Positions 42,138 to 53,375 of a stretch of 64,000 nucleotides of DNA are shown here, in pieces; the first letter of the stretch is position 1; each line of letters opens with the position of its first letter. A model generated the notes under the pieces. That model made no database searches, was not told the DNA's origin, and saw nothing but the letters and a program-made list of their open reading frames with translations. The DNA comes from Lineus longissimus. Taxonomy: Eukaryota; Nemertea; Pilidiophora; Heteronemertea; Lineidae. Location: assembly GCF_910592395.1 (NCBI RefSeq), contig NC_088317.1, positions 9,858,001-9,922,000 on the forward strand, given 5' to 3'. A program made the position numbers and the translations under genes.

Positions 42138-42796
42138 GGCCTAAAATGAGCTAGATTGATTGGCCTATCTCTATTTACTGATCTGCCAATGTGGTATTGA
42201 ACATAAGCACCCTATCCTATTTGGAACTTTACATGTCAAAGATCGTGCAATGAAATCCTATGCACGTACCGCACCGTTTCTAGTGTATACAAACATGACC
42301 AAGAACAAAATGGCGAACCGCGAAAATACAATCCTCGAAAGAGCTGTTAGACACTTGATCCATGCAAACTGTGAAAAATACTGGACCGATTTCTTTTCAA
42401 ATTCTGCAGCAAATAATTCACATCGTTGACTTGGAGATCTGATGGTTTGATGAATCCAGATTTAGGTTTTTCATAGGTTTTTTAATGTTTTAGTTCGCAG
42501 AAACTTGATCGATTTTAAAAGTGCGTCCGAACCCCGCGCATGCGCAAACAGATGACCAGATGAACAGTCATGTGTGCGTGACTGCAAGGGGGTGGGGATT
42601 TAGAAGCCATCCACACCCCTGTCTGGGCTGTCTGGACACCGGCGACGCATGAACATCGTGAACTCTATGTCGATCTACCAGTTGGATGCGTTCGGCTACG
42701 ATCGGTAATTTCCGTAACTGACGTCACCTCATTGATCACCCTGATTAGTAAACGCTCGCAGCAACAAGATTTCAAATGCAATAGGCCTACTTTATT

Positions 42797-43353
42797 ATGG
42801 CGTCTAGTATCACCCCCGATATTTTGTCCTATTCTGAGCAAAAAGGGCATGATGAGCCCGCTGAAGAATCAGGAGAGAGTAGCCAAGGCAGTGAACATCG
42901 TGTTAAAGGAGAGCCCATAAGGCCAATACCACGAAGAGCCTCGGCATGGCGTGCTATGAATGCCGAGGATCTGGGAATTTTCTGGTGTAGAGAAATGTAT
43001 GGATACGATGAAATATTCGAAAAAGCCCGTGTTCAGCATGTTGATGATGGATGTGGCATTGCCGGTTGGGAAAACCTGGACAAGTTGGTCTCCCTCTACT
43101 CAAAATACATGGATAACGTTTTTCGTTGCTCGCCAGCTGAAATTAAGGAAGTAAACTTGATTATGACACGTTCTGAATGCGCGAAAGAAGCTGATCTGAT
43201 GCTGGTTCGTGATGTTTGTGATAAACTGAAAGAAAATATCAGCCGGCTTACTCTTCCTGAAACTTCGAGGATATGTGCAACACAGATGATGATGGCTCAA
43301 CCATCGCCTTCGACAGATTTCAATGCCTGTAAACTCTTCGTAAACACTCGTTT
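42797..43353 (+). CDS. First coding exon of an unrecognised host gene
   Basis: The ATG sits in TTATTATGGCG. The 185 codons start MASSITPDILSYSEQ, with an acidic Ser/Glu-rich stretch and a basic IRPIPRRASAWRA segment. A mixed helical region of about 110 residues (FWCREMYGYDEIFEKARVQH, ENLDKLVSLYSKYMDNVF, KEADLMLVRDVCDKLKENI) follows. I do not recognise a domain. The exon can end at CGTTT|GTAAGT (43353/43354), a near-perfect donor, leaving two bases of a codon. The exon at 45060 supplies exactly one base in phase (..NTR-L-NPGTL..). The end of the open frame at 43357 is therefore probably in the intron. Confidence 0.5.
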
Positions 43354-43376
43354 GTAAGTTTTTCCACAGGCCAAGG

Positions 43377-43805
43377 GGGTCATCCTAAAATGCGTCCACC
43401 AGCGTCCACCAGGTTTAAAATCAAGTTTAGAGTTATCAAAATAAAATCTAATGGCAATAAATGAAATGAGCAGGACATTTTTCGTGTTTCAAGGAGATTT
43501 CGTGACATTTGTGTGTAAAATGAGCAAGTTATTGCCTAAAATGTACCAGCGTCCACCACCCTGTCGGCGGCCATCTTGGATTCAACTTGGAGGCAATGAC
43601 AGGGCTTCATAACACTAAAGGAGGCTTGTGATTTTAGATAGTAACTCCTTATCTTACACCCCAATGTCATGAAGTTTTCAAGAAATACGATTTATGGTGT
43701 ATTTATTTCGTTTATGATTACTAAATTTAATTTTGATGACTTTATATCTGACTTTAAACCTGGTGGACGCAGGTGGACGCTGGTGGACGCAGTTTAGGAT
43801 GACCG
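43377..43805. mobile_element. 429-bp hAT-like MITE with 8-bp target duplication
   Basis: GGCCAAGG occurs directly before (43369-43376) and directly after (43806-43813) the element. Ends are inverted: GGGTCATCCTAAAATGCG on the left, and a right end whose complement begins CGGTCATCCTAAACTGCG. Both arms continue with two or three tandem GCGTCCACCA words. An 8-bp duplication and short inverted ends fit hAT. It lies in the presumed first intron of the host gene. Confidence 0.85.
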
Positions 43806-43859
43806 GGCCAAGGCAAGGCCAGCAGAATGAAATTCATACCGCCTAGTGTCCGAATGGTA

Positions 43860-44190
43860 TCTGGTCGTTTCGCTCCATAACTTTTTCGCCCCCAGTCATT
43901 TCGCCCCAAATAGCATGCAGTAGGTTTGCCTCTGGTTGGGTAATTTCGCCTCCTGGGACGTGGTTTTGCGTCAGGAAAAAAAAACAATCACGGGCCAAGA
44001 GGTGAATTTATGATGTACATGTAATATTATCGTGTCTTGTCATTTTTGAAACTTCTGAACGCCCTCTGAAGTGCATCTTCATGAATCATGTTCTTTGAAC
44101 TCAAGAAATGCAAATTGCTATCCCAGGCGCAGCATCAGAACGACACGACGACTGGGGGCGAAAAAGTCATCGAGCGAAATGAAAAATCAT
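43860..44190. repeat. Palindromic TTTCGC/GCGAAA element
   Basis: CGTTTCGCTCC..AACTTTTTCGCCCCCAGTC on the left (43866-43897) is matched inverted by GACTGGGGGCGAAAAAGTCA..CGAGCGAAATG at about 44149-44181. Between them are further ATTTCGCC words. The motif recalls the tandem CATTTCGCCTAC array at 63690-63860. Confidence 0.65.
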
Positions 44191-45059
44191 TAGGAATTTC
44201 ATTATTAGGGGCAACGAGGTCTTATGATTTATAAAGGAGACACATCAGGTGGTACTTCAAACATGTCAAAGGTACCGTCTAAATCACCGCGACCCGCTGT
44301 CGCCAGCTTTAATCCCTTGATTTTGGCTTGAACAATACCACGTCATGGGTGCCGTTTCATTGGTGATTGGCTTGCCGTCACGTTTTGAGCCTTCCGGAAC
44401 TTCCTGAAGGCTCCGGCAGTCTGAAGCTCTAAAAATTAGCATACGTAGTTCAGGAAATAGCTTAGCAACCAACAAAAATTATATGCCGCACACAGACATG
44501 ACAGAATTTTATGAATTTCAAACCAAAAGTGCATCATTGCTCATGCATGCGATCTAGTACATTCTGAGTACATGTAGCACGCACTGTCGCAGTCCACTGT
44601 CGACATTGAGATATCAAACTTTGAATTTGACTAACTTGGTATTTTAAAAACGGAGTTTGAAAAAAAGAGATAAATGTCAGCAGGGTTACATGTAGGTTCA
44701 TGTCCATCATGTCCATTCCATGCATGCCATGGTACACGTGTATCTTACAAATCTTATATGTACTTCATTACATTGCAATTGCATGCATTGTGGGGACCGG
44801 TATTAAAAACAAAAGAACATCTTTCCGATGTTGCCATTTTGATGTCAGCTATATTCAGGAATACCCATTCCAGTCCAGTGCATTGTGGTGTATCGTTCTG
44901 TACTGTCGCTGTTGTTTGTACAGTAATTCCTGTTTTAGACTGTCAGTGGCAAATCTCTATGGCCTCAGGACTTTTTTTCCAATCCTTGTTGACCGTTTCA
45001 TTAAAAATATTGTGGATGGTGAAACACTGAAAGGTGATAAAAATCCTTCTTTTTTTCAG
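44191..45059. other. Presumed intron; nothing recognised
   Basis: Contains TACATGTA/CATGCATG-rich sequence and short open frames without motifs. It ends in the pyrimidine tract CTTCTTTTTTTCAG that serves the exon at 45060. Confidence 0.4.
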
Positions 45060-45194
45060 AAATCCAGGTACACTTATATTTTTGCAACGATTTGAATCCA
45101 TGCTGCTGCGCTTCCTCAAGGGCAAGAAACCATCGGAAATAAATTACCAAACACTATTTGCAGAATTTGCTAGTATCTTTATCATAACCTTCTG
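45060..45194 (+). CDS. Internal exon 2 of the unrecognised host gene
   Basis: 135 bp between a strong acceptor (TTTTTTTCAG) and a strong donor (TCTG|GTAAGT). Only one frame is open: NPGTLIFLQRFESMLLRFLK, GKKPSEINYQTLFAEFASIF, IITF. Its phase continues exon 1. It is amphipathic and has no recognised domain. The other two frames stop early, which supports a real exon. Confidence 0.5.
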
Positions 45195-45402
45195 GTAAGT
45201 TACTTGTTTTGGCCTTCCGGCCCTTTTTTCGGATTGTAACCAAATTTAATGTGAATATCTCCATCTCCATTACTAACACCCTTAATTTACCGATCGTTTT
45301 GGGGGTTAAAAAATAAAGTGTTCCTAAATTATTTCCAATTTGGAACAATCTACAAAAATATTTTTTAAAATAAGTCTGAGTGACATTGTGTGTCACTCAC
45401 AG

Positions 45403-45464
45403 GCTCCACAGCCTGCCAATTGCCAGAAAAGAATTCAGTCACTGATGAAAGTTGTTACATACGG
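45403..45464 (+). CDS. Candidate internal exon 3 of the host gene
   Basis: Acceptor TGTCACTCACAG, 62 bp reading APQPANCQKRIQSLMKVVTY, then donor ACGG|GTATGT. It joins in phase to the exon at 46061 (..TY-G-PGDM..). It does not join in phase to exon 2 (one base too many or too few), so either a small exon is missing between them, a splice site is mis-chosen or a base is wrong. Confidence 0.35.
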
Positions 45465-46060
45465 GTATGTTCTAAACGATAATCTTACGCTACCACTGAG
45501 CATACATGTACATAGTAATAATGATGCGCACAGTTAGCTCATCTTCACTGACTTCAGGTTATCATCGGGCCTGCCCTTTTCTAACCTTCACACAACCAGC
45601 AAGTATGACACGTTCTACTGGTCGTGTGCCAAATGTATCATTCTTACCGGGAGTTAATTGAACAACCAATTAAATCAGATTGGAGTAATCCGCTTGGAGC
45701 AAAAAGCGTCTCGCTAGTCTTGCATCACATGCTTCTGGTGCCGCGTGACCCGAGTTCGGCTAATCAGATTACAAATAAATGGCACGTTTCTATTTGTAAC
45801 CATTTGTAACCGACTTTCAAAACTAAGTTTCTGATTGGACGCTACGATTTTGCCTCAACCCTTGGACAGCTAAATCCATTGGTTGTTGCAGAGCGTGGGG
45901 AGGATATAGCATACGACGCACGTGAGGCATTATGGAGAATGAGTGAGCTTGATTTTACCTTTTTAACGGAAGATGTCAACGTTCATCATTGTCTGTATTT
46001 GTATCATATGAAGTTCTGGCTGTTGTTTTTAAAAAGTAATTCTATTTGAATTCTTTGTAG

Positions 46061-46172
46061 TCCTGGAGATATGCAGCAAATGGATATATTTGGGAAAAAA
46101 GTGACCTCGACACCAGATCTTCGCTATGTTAAATGCAAGGATCAAGATGTTTTAGTGGCGACAATAGCTGAG
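46061..46172 (+). CDS. Candidate internal exon 4 of the host gene
   Basis: Acceptor TTGAATTCTTTGTAG, then 112 bp open in one frame: PGDMQQMDIFGKKVTSTPDL, RYVKCKDQDVLVATIAE, ending GAG|GTACTA. Phase fits exon 3. No domain was recognised. Following exons were not found before the repeats starting at 46930. Confidence 0.4.
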
Positions 46173-46929
46173 GTACTAGTAATTCTCAATTTCAACTTCT
46201 TTCCTGTCATGCCTGTTACCTCTTGATCACCGCCAACGCCAATAGCCCATTTAAATATCTTCGATGTGCTCAGCTCCGACTCCGCCATACATCGAGCGCA
46301 TGTGTGAGCTCCAAATAGTGTGGGAATACACGCACCACGCATTTTTAATGCTTACTGCTATTGGAAAACACCTTTGGTATCTAAAATAGTTTTACGTCAC
46401 AACCCTAGCTGACCAATCAGGTCATTCTTTGGCAGCCAATCAGTTTCGCTTTGAGCGTCGCATTTGCTAGTGACGAATCCATTGATCTAAACCCGCAGCT
46501 GCAGTAGTCAGTAGCTGTTCTACTTTGGCTACTCTATTCAGCTAGCCATTTCTGTCTGCAGTAGGTTTGTACTACAGGGTGTATAAAAAAAACCCAGAAC
46601 AATTGCCATTTTTTCCCAATATCAACGAATTCTAAGACAAAGGACATGACACATAATATAAATAATTTTTTCAGTCTATGATGTGTTGCCATCTGGGCAA
46701 GACTTACTACCTCCTCTTAATTGAGGGCATTTTTAGTTTACCATGGTGTCGACTTCCCAGTCACTATTCTAAATTCTACTGTGCACGTGATAGTTTCCAC
46801 CAAGACATTGCCTGTAAAATGGGAAAATTTGTCTGTAAGATTTGATTGAATCATCATTCTTCTCCAAGGCCAGTCCAGACCAACTCAAAAATATGACATG
46901 GATGAGGTGTGCTGCAACCTCGTATCATC
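46173..46929. other. No gene recognised
   Basis: Possible intron of the plus-strand host gene. The phrase ACAGGGTGTATAAAAAAAACCC at about 46577 resembles the end of a dispersed DNA repeat, but no partner was found. Confidence 0.35.
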
Positions 46930-47350
46930 AAGGATTCTCATGCCCTGAAAAATGAGGTACCTGGTACTCAATTGTACATTTTATTTTTAACCTTGATTTT
47001 CTGAGGTTTCTATTGTTGGAACCTTGTTTTTGTGGGGTTGTGTGCCTAGTTGTACCTCAATAAATTGAGGTTTCTTTCAACCTTGAAAAAGTGAGGTTGT
47101 CAGTTTTGTGAACCTCAGCCTTCTTGAGGTACAGCCCAAAAAAATCATTTCTAAGGCATGCCGATTTGAAATGGCCCATTACTGCTAGTGCTACCCCAGC
47201 AAAGAATTCATCTTCTTTCAAAAAATCAGTTTATTTATCTGCGATTTTCGCAAAATCTTACCATGAAAAGGTGAGGTTTGTGATGAAAAACAACCTCAGA
47301 TTCAGAAAAGTGAGGTTACATGTACTAGCAAACCTCACTTCTTTTAGTTG
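46930..47350. repeat. AACCTCA/TGAGGTT multi-palindrome element
   Basis: Around ten copies of TGAGGT or its complement ACCTCA occur in both orientations (near 46954, 47001, 47060, 47093, 47108, 47123, 47270, 47292, 47310, 47331). They are usually next to A/T runs, e.g. AACCTTGAAAAAGTGAGG. The block can form several nested stems. It resembles the 31899 MITE in style but not in sequence. Confidence 0.6.
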
Positions 47351-47728
47351 CTGGCTCAGACAGGACCGGAGTTTAGCCCTTCACGCTGCAACCATCTTCA
47401 TGCGGAGCCTTGTCTGGAGCCATGTCGATGCATGATGAGGTCATCATGTATCAATCGATTTCCCCCTCTACTACAACCATTGTACACTTGGGAAATGACG
47501 TTGTGTCTTAATTGAGGGGTAACATAAACTTTTGAACTCGGGATGCACTGACAGTGCTTGAATGGGTTTTTGTGCCATGGCTTGCGCTTCCTATTTCTAA
47601 AAATATCGAAGAACACGTTTTTCTACAATCTAAAATTGGAAAAGCGTCTTACTTTTAGAAAAATATGTCACCAAAGAAATAAGCAGAGAACTTCATTGAG
47701 GGAATTCTTTTGTCACTCTTCCTCCTAG

Positions 47729-47795
47729 ATATTTTTAGCTCAGCTGACTAAGTCAGCCGAGCTTGTCAAATAAGTTGTTCAGTGGCGTCCGTCTG

Positions 47796-47826
<31 letters not shown>

Positions 47827-50800
47827 GTTAAACCCATGGTGCACATTTTGTAACCGTAAGACCTAGAGACTTCAATTTTGCATTTCTGGATACTTCTGGT
47901 CAAACTCTACTTTCAAAACAAAATTTGTCGCCATTCGACCTACTTCCTGCGAGCGAGAGTGCATGAAGGAAACTGGCCTATATCGGCCTAGGAGCAGCAG
48001 AATTAGTCGAAATATGATCTAATATTAAGATAAAATTCTTGAAAATCTATTTTATTGAGAAAAAGTTCAAAAATTTTAACAGGAGAGGGCGCTACCTGCC
48101 TTTTAATTATTTCTGCCGATTCAAATTCCCGCCCGATGACGTCAGCCATCAATGAAGTCTCCTATTTGCCAGTTCTCAAAACATGGCAGCTGCACAACAA
48201 AAGCAGTAGCTCCAGGAATAAATCACTGTTCACTTCAGCTTCGTAATCGATTGTACCCCCACTTTATTGTGTTTTGTGTGGTGTTCCTATTCAATCAACG
48301 ATGTAAGGCCTTATTATGTTGGTTTTAATTGAGAAGGTGCATTATAAGCGGCCTACGAAATACCGAAGCGGAGACAAAATGGCGGCATGTTGTTTACGCT
48401 ATGTGCTATAATCTTGGAGCTCAATGACACTCAAGTACCCAATTTTCTGCCTAAAAAGTAGTCTGGTAGGCGATATTATCACTAGTTCGTTTCAGTGGTA
48501 GTCATAAGGTCTTTAGGGACTACTTTCAGAAATTAGTTCTTGAAAATTTGGCCACATTTCTGTGAAAACGATATCGGAAAACTTGTGCATGCTCTGTTCG
48601 CGATGACATCGCCGATGTATTTTGAAGTGGAGAATTCCCACAGTATGTGCAGTGAATCGGCATGATTCTGTTCGCCTATTAAGTTTTAGTTCTACGATTC
48701 TTTCATGAGTAAAAAGTAGACATTCTAAGCAATACAATAATGTCACTCCCATAAAAATTGATTGGAAATTGAGGGAGCTACGGCATTCTGTTCGGCAACT
48801 GGCAGCGCTGAAAAAATACATTGCATACTGTATAATACCAAATGGCACATTTTAAAAAGCACTCATTGGACAACGTAGGGAATCACCAGAAATGACGTCA
48901 TCGCTGGTCTAAATAGAAAACTACGGTGGCGCAGTAGAGCACAAGAAAAGGTTTAGCATTAACTTCGTCATGCAAGCTTCAGCAACAAAACGATTTCTCA
49001 TGAATGATTTATTTGATCATCATCAGCTTGTTTCCCCTGATAGATAAAAAATGATTTACAATTTCAAAGTTTTCTATTTTGTGTATAGTCACATGTTATT
49101 TAACTGGCAAGGAGCCAAGCAGTTTTGAATATTCGCGGGAAAATACTTCGTACTTGTAAACGAGGCTATGACAATGAGTATCCTCATTCATGGCATAAAC
49201 TTCATGTTTCGGTAAATATTTTCATACGATGATTTCACCCGAATTATGGTCAGGATTGAGGAATGAACAGTGGCATAATTATGTCAACCAAAAACATTGG
49301 TACCGCAGTGAACGCAGAAGGATATCAAATACCATGGAGCATGCCATTTTCATGCATAATGAACTGAACACCGGGAAGATGTTAATGATATTAACTCAGC
49401 TGAGCGCCAGGCCCTTGGGCCTCTTGTTCAAGGTCACATTAGGTCAAAATTCATTAAATCACGGTAAGGTGGCACATTTCTAAACTTGTGTGGACATGTA
49501 TCTAGTGACCCTCTACTTTACCCCTAAAATTTGGCGTGCTCAAAATTGATTGATTGAATATGGCCGCCAGGTGGCCATATTGAAAATTGAACAAAGTCCT
49601 ATGACTCGCAAAACGATGATTGGATTTAAACCCATGTGGTTATGTAAATGTGTCTATGTAATGTACATAATGTATGTACTCTTTACCTTAGCCCAAATTT
49701 TCAGTCTAATAAAGTTTTGTCCAATGACCAAGTTGTTAAGAAATCTTGAAAATCGCTCTGATTTCCAAGATATCTGAACAATTTGGACAAAACCTACCTC
49801 AAATGAATCCTCACAGAAAGTCCCAGCATGTTCTTCCATTCCAAAGTGTTTTTAATTGACCACAACCACTCTCAAATTTGGCAAAATGTTGCAGCATAGG
49901 AAATTTTTTGTACACAAAAAAAATGTACAGGCTTTGAGACCCAGGACCTAATCACGTTGTACACAGAGGGTCATATCATACATTGTTCATGACTCAAGAC
50001 TGCTGGCAGTGCATTTCATTGCATTTAGCACAGGAAAATGTATGTTGGTGCAAAGTCAACATTTCTGGTGCAGATGAAGTCGGAGCAAAGTTTGGAATGG
50101 AAGAACATGCTGGGACTTTCTGGGAGAATTCATTTGAGATTGTTCAGATATCTTGGAAATCAGACTCAGAGCGATTTTCAAGATTTCTTAACAACTTGGA
50201 CAAAACTATAATATAATATGGCTGCCAGGCGGCCATCTCTAAAATCAATCAAAATCCTAATTACATTGTACTTTGTAAGTGATAATTGGATTGCAACCAA
50301 ATATCATTAAGTAATTACATATGTACTCTTTACATTATCCCAAACATTCAATGTAATCTATGACAAATATGGCAGCAAGGCCGCCATCTTGAAAATTCAA
50401 CGAAACCCTGTTACTCCCTGGCTAAACTGTTGATCAGATGTCAATCCACATCCACTGCAAATGACATGCACTAACATTTTAGCTGAGGTGAGCACATGGT
50501 TCCTGGATCATTCATTCATCTCCCATTCCACAATGGTGGCACGTTTGCTCACCATTCACCATTGATGCTAGATACATGAAGTTGAAACTTGGTATGTGAA
50601 TGTCTGAAATGACAACATGACGTGACATGAATGACTGACATACATTAATACAAAAACATCCCAATTCAATGCAAATTGAACTCGTACTTTCTGGGCTCAA
50701 GACAGTGACCTACATGTACCTTTTGAAGCCATATTCAAACTGGTCACAAGGCTCAAATTGCAATAATCTGTTCATTCTGCTATAAATTTCTGTTTTAAAT

Positions 50801-52197
50801 CTAGTGAATTTTTAATTATTATTTGTCCAAGATCAATCTGGTGAGCACAATTCCCCTGGCTGCTTTTTATGGGCACTTTCACACAAAAGGTTGCCTTGAA
50901 TGTTTCAAATGAGTGAAAAATAAAGTTGGATATGATGGAAAACTTTTTTTATTGCTTAACAGTAGAAATATAGGGGAAACTTAACTTACAAGGAGAAGGC
51001 TACAACCCCAACGATTACAAAAATATACTACTCCAAAGGAAAACAATGCTTTTTTTTAGGGGAATACTGACAAAAGTGACAGCAATGCAAAATTCAACCT
51101 GTATCATCTAGAATTTGCCCTATTTCAACTAGAAATGTTGTAACACTAGTAAATGAAACAAAAAATCCATCTTGAAAATTATATTTTTCACAAAAAATTG
51201 ATTTTAGGGCTGAAAACGAACCACTTTCTCCCAATGACCGGCCTTCATCTTGAATAGAAAGTAAATTGTTGTACCTGGCATAGTGAAATTCATTGAGAAT
51301 GTTGATTGGATAGAAAGAATGGTCTCCAGAAAATCTCAGGTTCATACTCCGGGCAGTTTTGGTTGTACAAAGGTTTAAAGTTGATATACAAATTCAAAAC
51401 ATATGTTCTGGAGATGACAAAATAGTTTAACATGAAATCAACCTTCAAATTATAACACTTCTGGTTTGTTATGAATGCTAATTTTTCTCTTACATTGTCA
51501 TTTTTGTAGCATTGCTCCTCCTTTTACTACAAATCCCTAAATTCTGAGATTTAATATTGGCAAATGCTCGCCTTCAGCTATTTCACAAAATTCATGATAA
51601 CAACAAGGATTATTTTAACAGGAAACCGTAACGAAAATAAATCACAAAATGGTCTTCCTGACCAAAAGCAAACATGGCAAGAGGGTCTAACATAGCATGA
51701 ATTCAGTTATTTTAAATTGACAGCTGATTATGTAAGAAAATGAGTAATGTTCTGGAGAGGACACAACTTTTAACGCGAAGGTGGACTGAATAACAAGCGC
51801 AGTACAGGCTCATATCTAAGGCAGAACTGCTTCAAGTAATGGGAATAAACCATTGAAGAAGATGGACATCATCATAGATTGATTTTCTACACTTCAAGGT
51901 CATTCCAGCCTTCATATATTTTTATCATGGGCAATACTTATATGAGTAGCCCCGCACATGTCAACTTGTTAAGACACTGATATAGTGATTCACAGTAGCA
52001 GATGATACATTTTTGGTTAGAACACCTTTTGCCATTCAGTCAAGTCGAACAGAGATGAGAACAAATATATTTGATACAGCNNNNNNNNNNNNNNNNNNNN
52101 NNNNNNNNNNNNNNNNNNNNNNNNNNNNNNNNNNNNNNNNNNNNNNNNNNNNNNNNNNNNNNNNNNNNNNNNNNNNNNNNTGTCAGCTGAGCTAAAA
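47729..52197. repeat. Large dispersed-repeat block bounded by TTTTTAGCTCAGCTGA / TCAGCTGAGCTAAAAA
   Basis: Left end TTTTTAGCTCAGCTGAC (about 47731) is the inverse of GTCAGCTGAGCTAAAAAC (about 52182-52199), which starts right after the N gap. Near the left end is a CCAT/CCGT run (47797-47827). Inside are repeated phrases: ATATGGCCGCCAGGTGGCC near 49559, ATATGGCTGCCAGGCGGCC near 50217 and ATATGGCAGCAAGGCCGCC near 50368. The pair GGGACTTTCTG...GGAGCATG also occurs in both orientations (about 49800-49850 and 50090-50130). No transposase frame is visible. One element, or several nested ones of the same family. Confidence 0.55.
52081..52180. other. Assembly gap (100 N)
   Basis: Exactly one hundred N bases, probably a placeholder gap of unknown true length, placed just inside the right end of the dispersed-repeat block. 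Confidence 1.
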
Positions 52198-52470
52198 ACT
52201 GTTATAAGTAAGGAAAGGAGTCGGCAAACACAAAAAAAATTATGTTCACTCAAATTTGACTATAATAAGTGATTCAAAAATGCAAAGTTGTCCTGAGCTC
52301 TGAAGTCTCTCTTTTAAAATCGGTGTGAATATAAACTTCAACTGCTGATGCGTTGTGTTTCTTACTAGGATAACTACTGTCTTCGCCACAGCTGTATCGA
52401 TTGATTCAAAATCAGCAGAGATCGCAAATGGAACTCGATTCGTTAATAAGTGTTTTTCAAACTTAAGTTC

Positions 52471-52523
52471 GGGTTCGGGTTCGGTTTCGGGTTCGGGTTC
52501 GGGTTCGTGTACGGGTTCGGGTT
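52471..52523. repeat. GGGTTC hexanucleotide repeat
   Basis: About nine units, mostly GGGTTC with GGTTTC and GTGTAC variants. It is not a telomeric TTAGGG repeat. Confidence 0.9.
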
Positions 52524-52650
52524 CATCTTACATTACTGTAAAGATAATCTTACCAGAACCCATGTGGTTTCTCGCTTTCGCTTTCTCACATTTTTTTCTC
52601 ATGGTTTTGTGGTAAGAACCGTCGCTTTGTCTCGCCCGGTCGCGCCGCCG

Positions 52651-52744
52651 CGGGATTGGCTGAGGTCAAGTGCTTAGCAGGCGGCATCAGCCAGCCACGT
52701 GACAGGCGCGCAGTATAAAAGGTCCGTTCTCTTCCCGGTTTGGT
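52651..52744 (+). promoter_or_regulatory. Core promoter: inverted CCAAT, E-box, TATA box
   Basis: A GC-rich stretch contains ATTGG (52655-52659, reverse CCAAT), CACGTG within CCACGTGAC (52696-52701, USF/MYC-type E-box) and TATAAAAG (52714-52721). The transcription start is expected about 30 bp downstream near 52744. Spacing and composition are those of an animal TATA promoter. The gene it drives is not identified. Confidence 0.55.
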
Positions 52745-52812
52745 AGATGACATACTGAGACCAAGACCTGACGGCAAAAGAAGACCCAAGCAGCAACTAA
52801 TCGTATTTACAT
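52745..52812 (+). other. Putative non-coding first exon
   Basis: Follows the TATA box and ends at TTTACAT|GTAAGT, a strong donor (52812/52813). No good coding start was seen; a second possible donor lies at CCAG|GTAAGC near 53484. Confidence 0.4.
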
Positions 52813-53187
52813 GTAAGTACAAGACGTGGGACACCGCGGCACCCGCACGATGTAAATCACACGAGATTTATCACAGTTTTCTAGTGTAGACCTACGATGA
52901 AAGTAATTCATATACCTTCTACACAGATACAAAGTATTAGTACCAGTCCTTAAGAACGTATTGATGTCTGTTTTGTACATGACATTGTCCTGAAATAAAG
53001 CAGATCGGTGACATCGTCATCGTCATAGTTCTTACCATTCCCTGAATGGTTCGAGTTTTGCCTCACTTATGTTTTTAGCAGTTACGTTCTGTAACTTGAA
53101 CACATTGATCTTGAGATTATTGTCACTCTCGATCTTAGGGGTGTCCTTCATACAAATGCTAATATGGTTATGCTAATGCTAATGCAT
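52813..53187. other. Presumed first intron; nothing recognised
   Basis: No coding motif or repeat structure was seen beyond ordinary AT-rich sequence. Confidence 0.4.
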
Positions 53188-53375
53188 CGTCATTGACGTC
53201 ACCTGTGTATTGACTTAATTTACGTCACCTATGACTTACATTTTGTCATCTATTACTTAAATTTTCATCATCTATGACTTCAATTTTCATCATCTTTGAC
53301 TTAATCCACGTCATGTCCGTTATGTATTGACTTAATTTTCATCATTTAAATTTTGATCATCTTTGACGATGTGAT
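53188..53375. repeat. Degenerate ~22-26 bp tandem repeat (TTGACTTAATTTTCATCATC)
   Basis: Words such as CATCATCTATGACTT, CATCATCTTTGACTT and TACGTCACCTATGACTT recur at about 22-26 bp spacing, several with a TGACGT or ACGTCA core. Confidence 0.7.

Noticed and set aside
52471-52523. GGGTTC array as interstitial telomere
   Set aside because: The unit differs from TTAGGG and the array is short.
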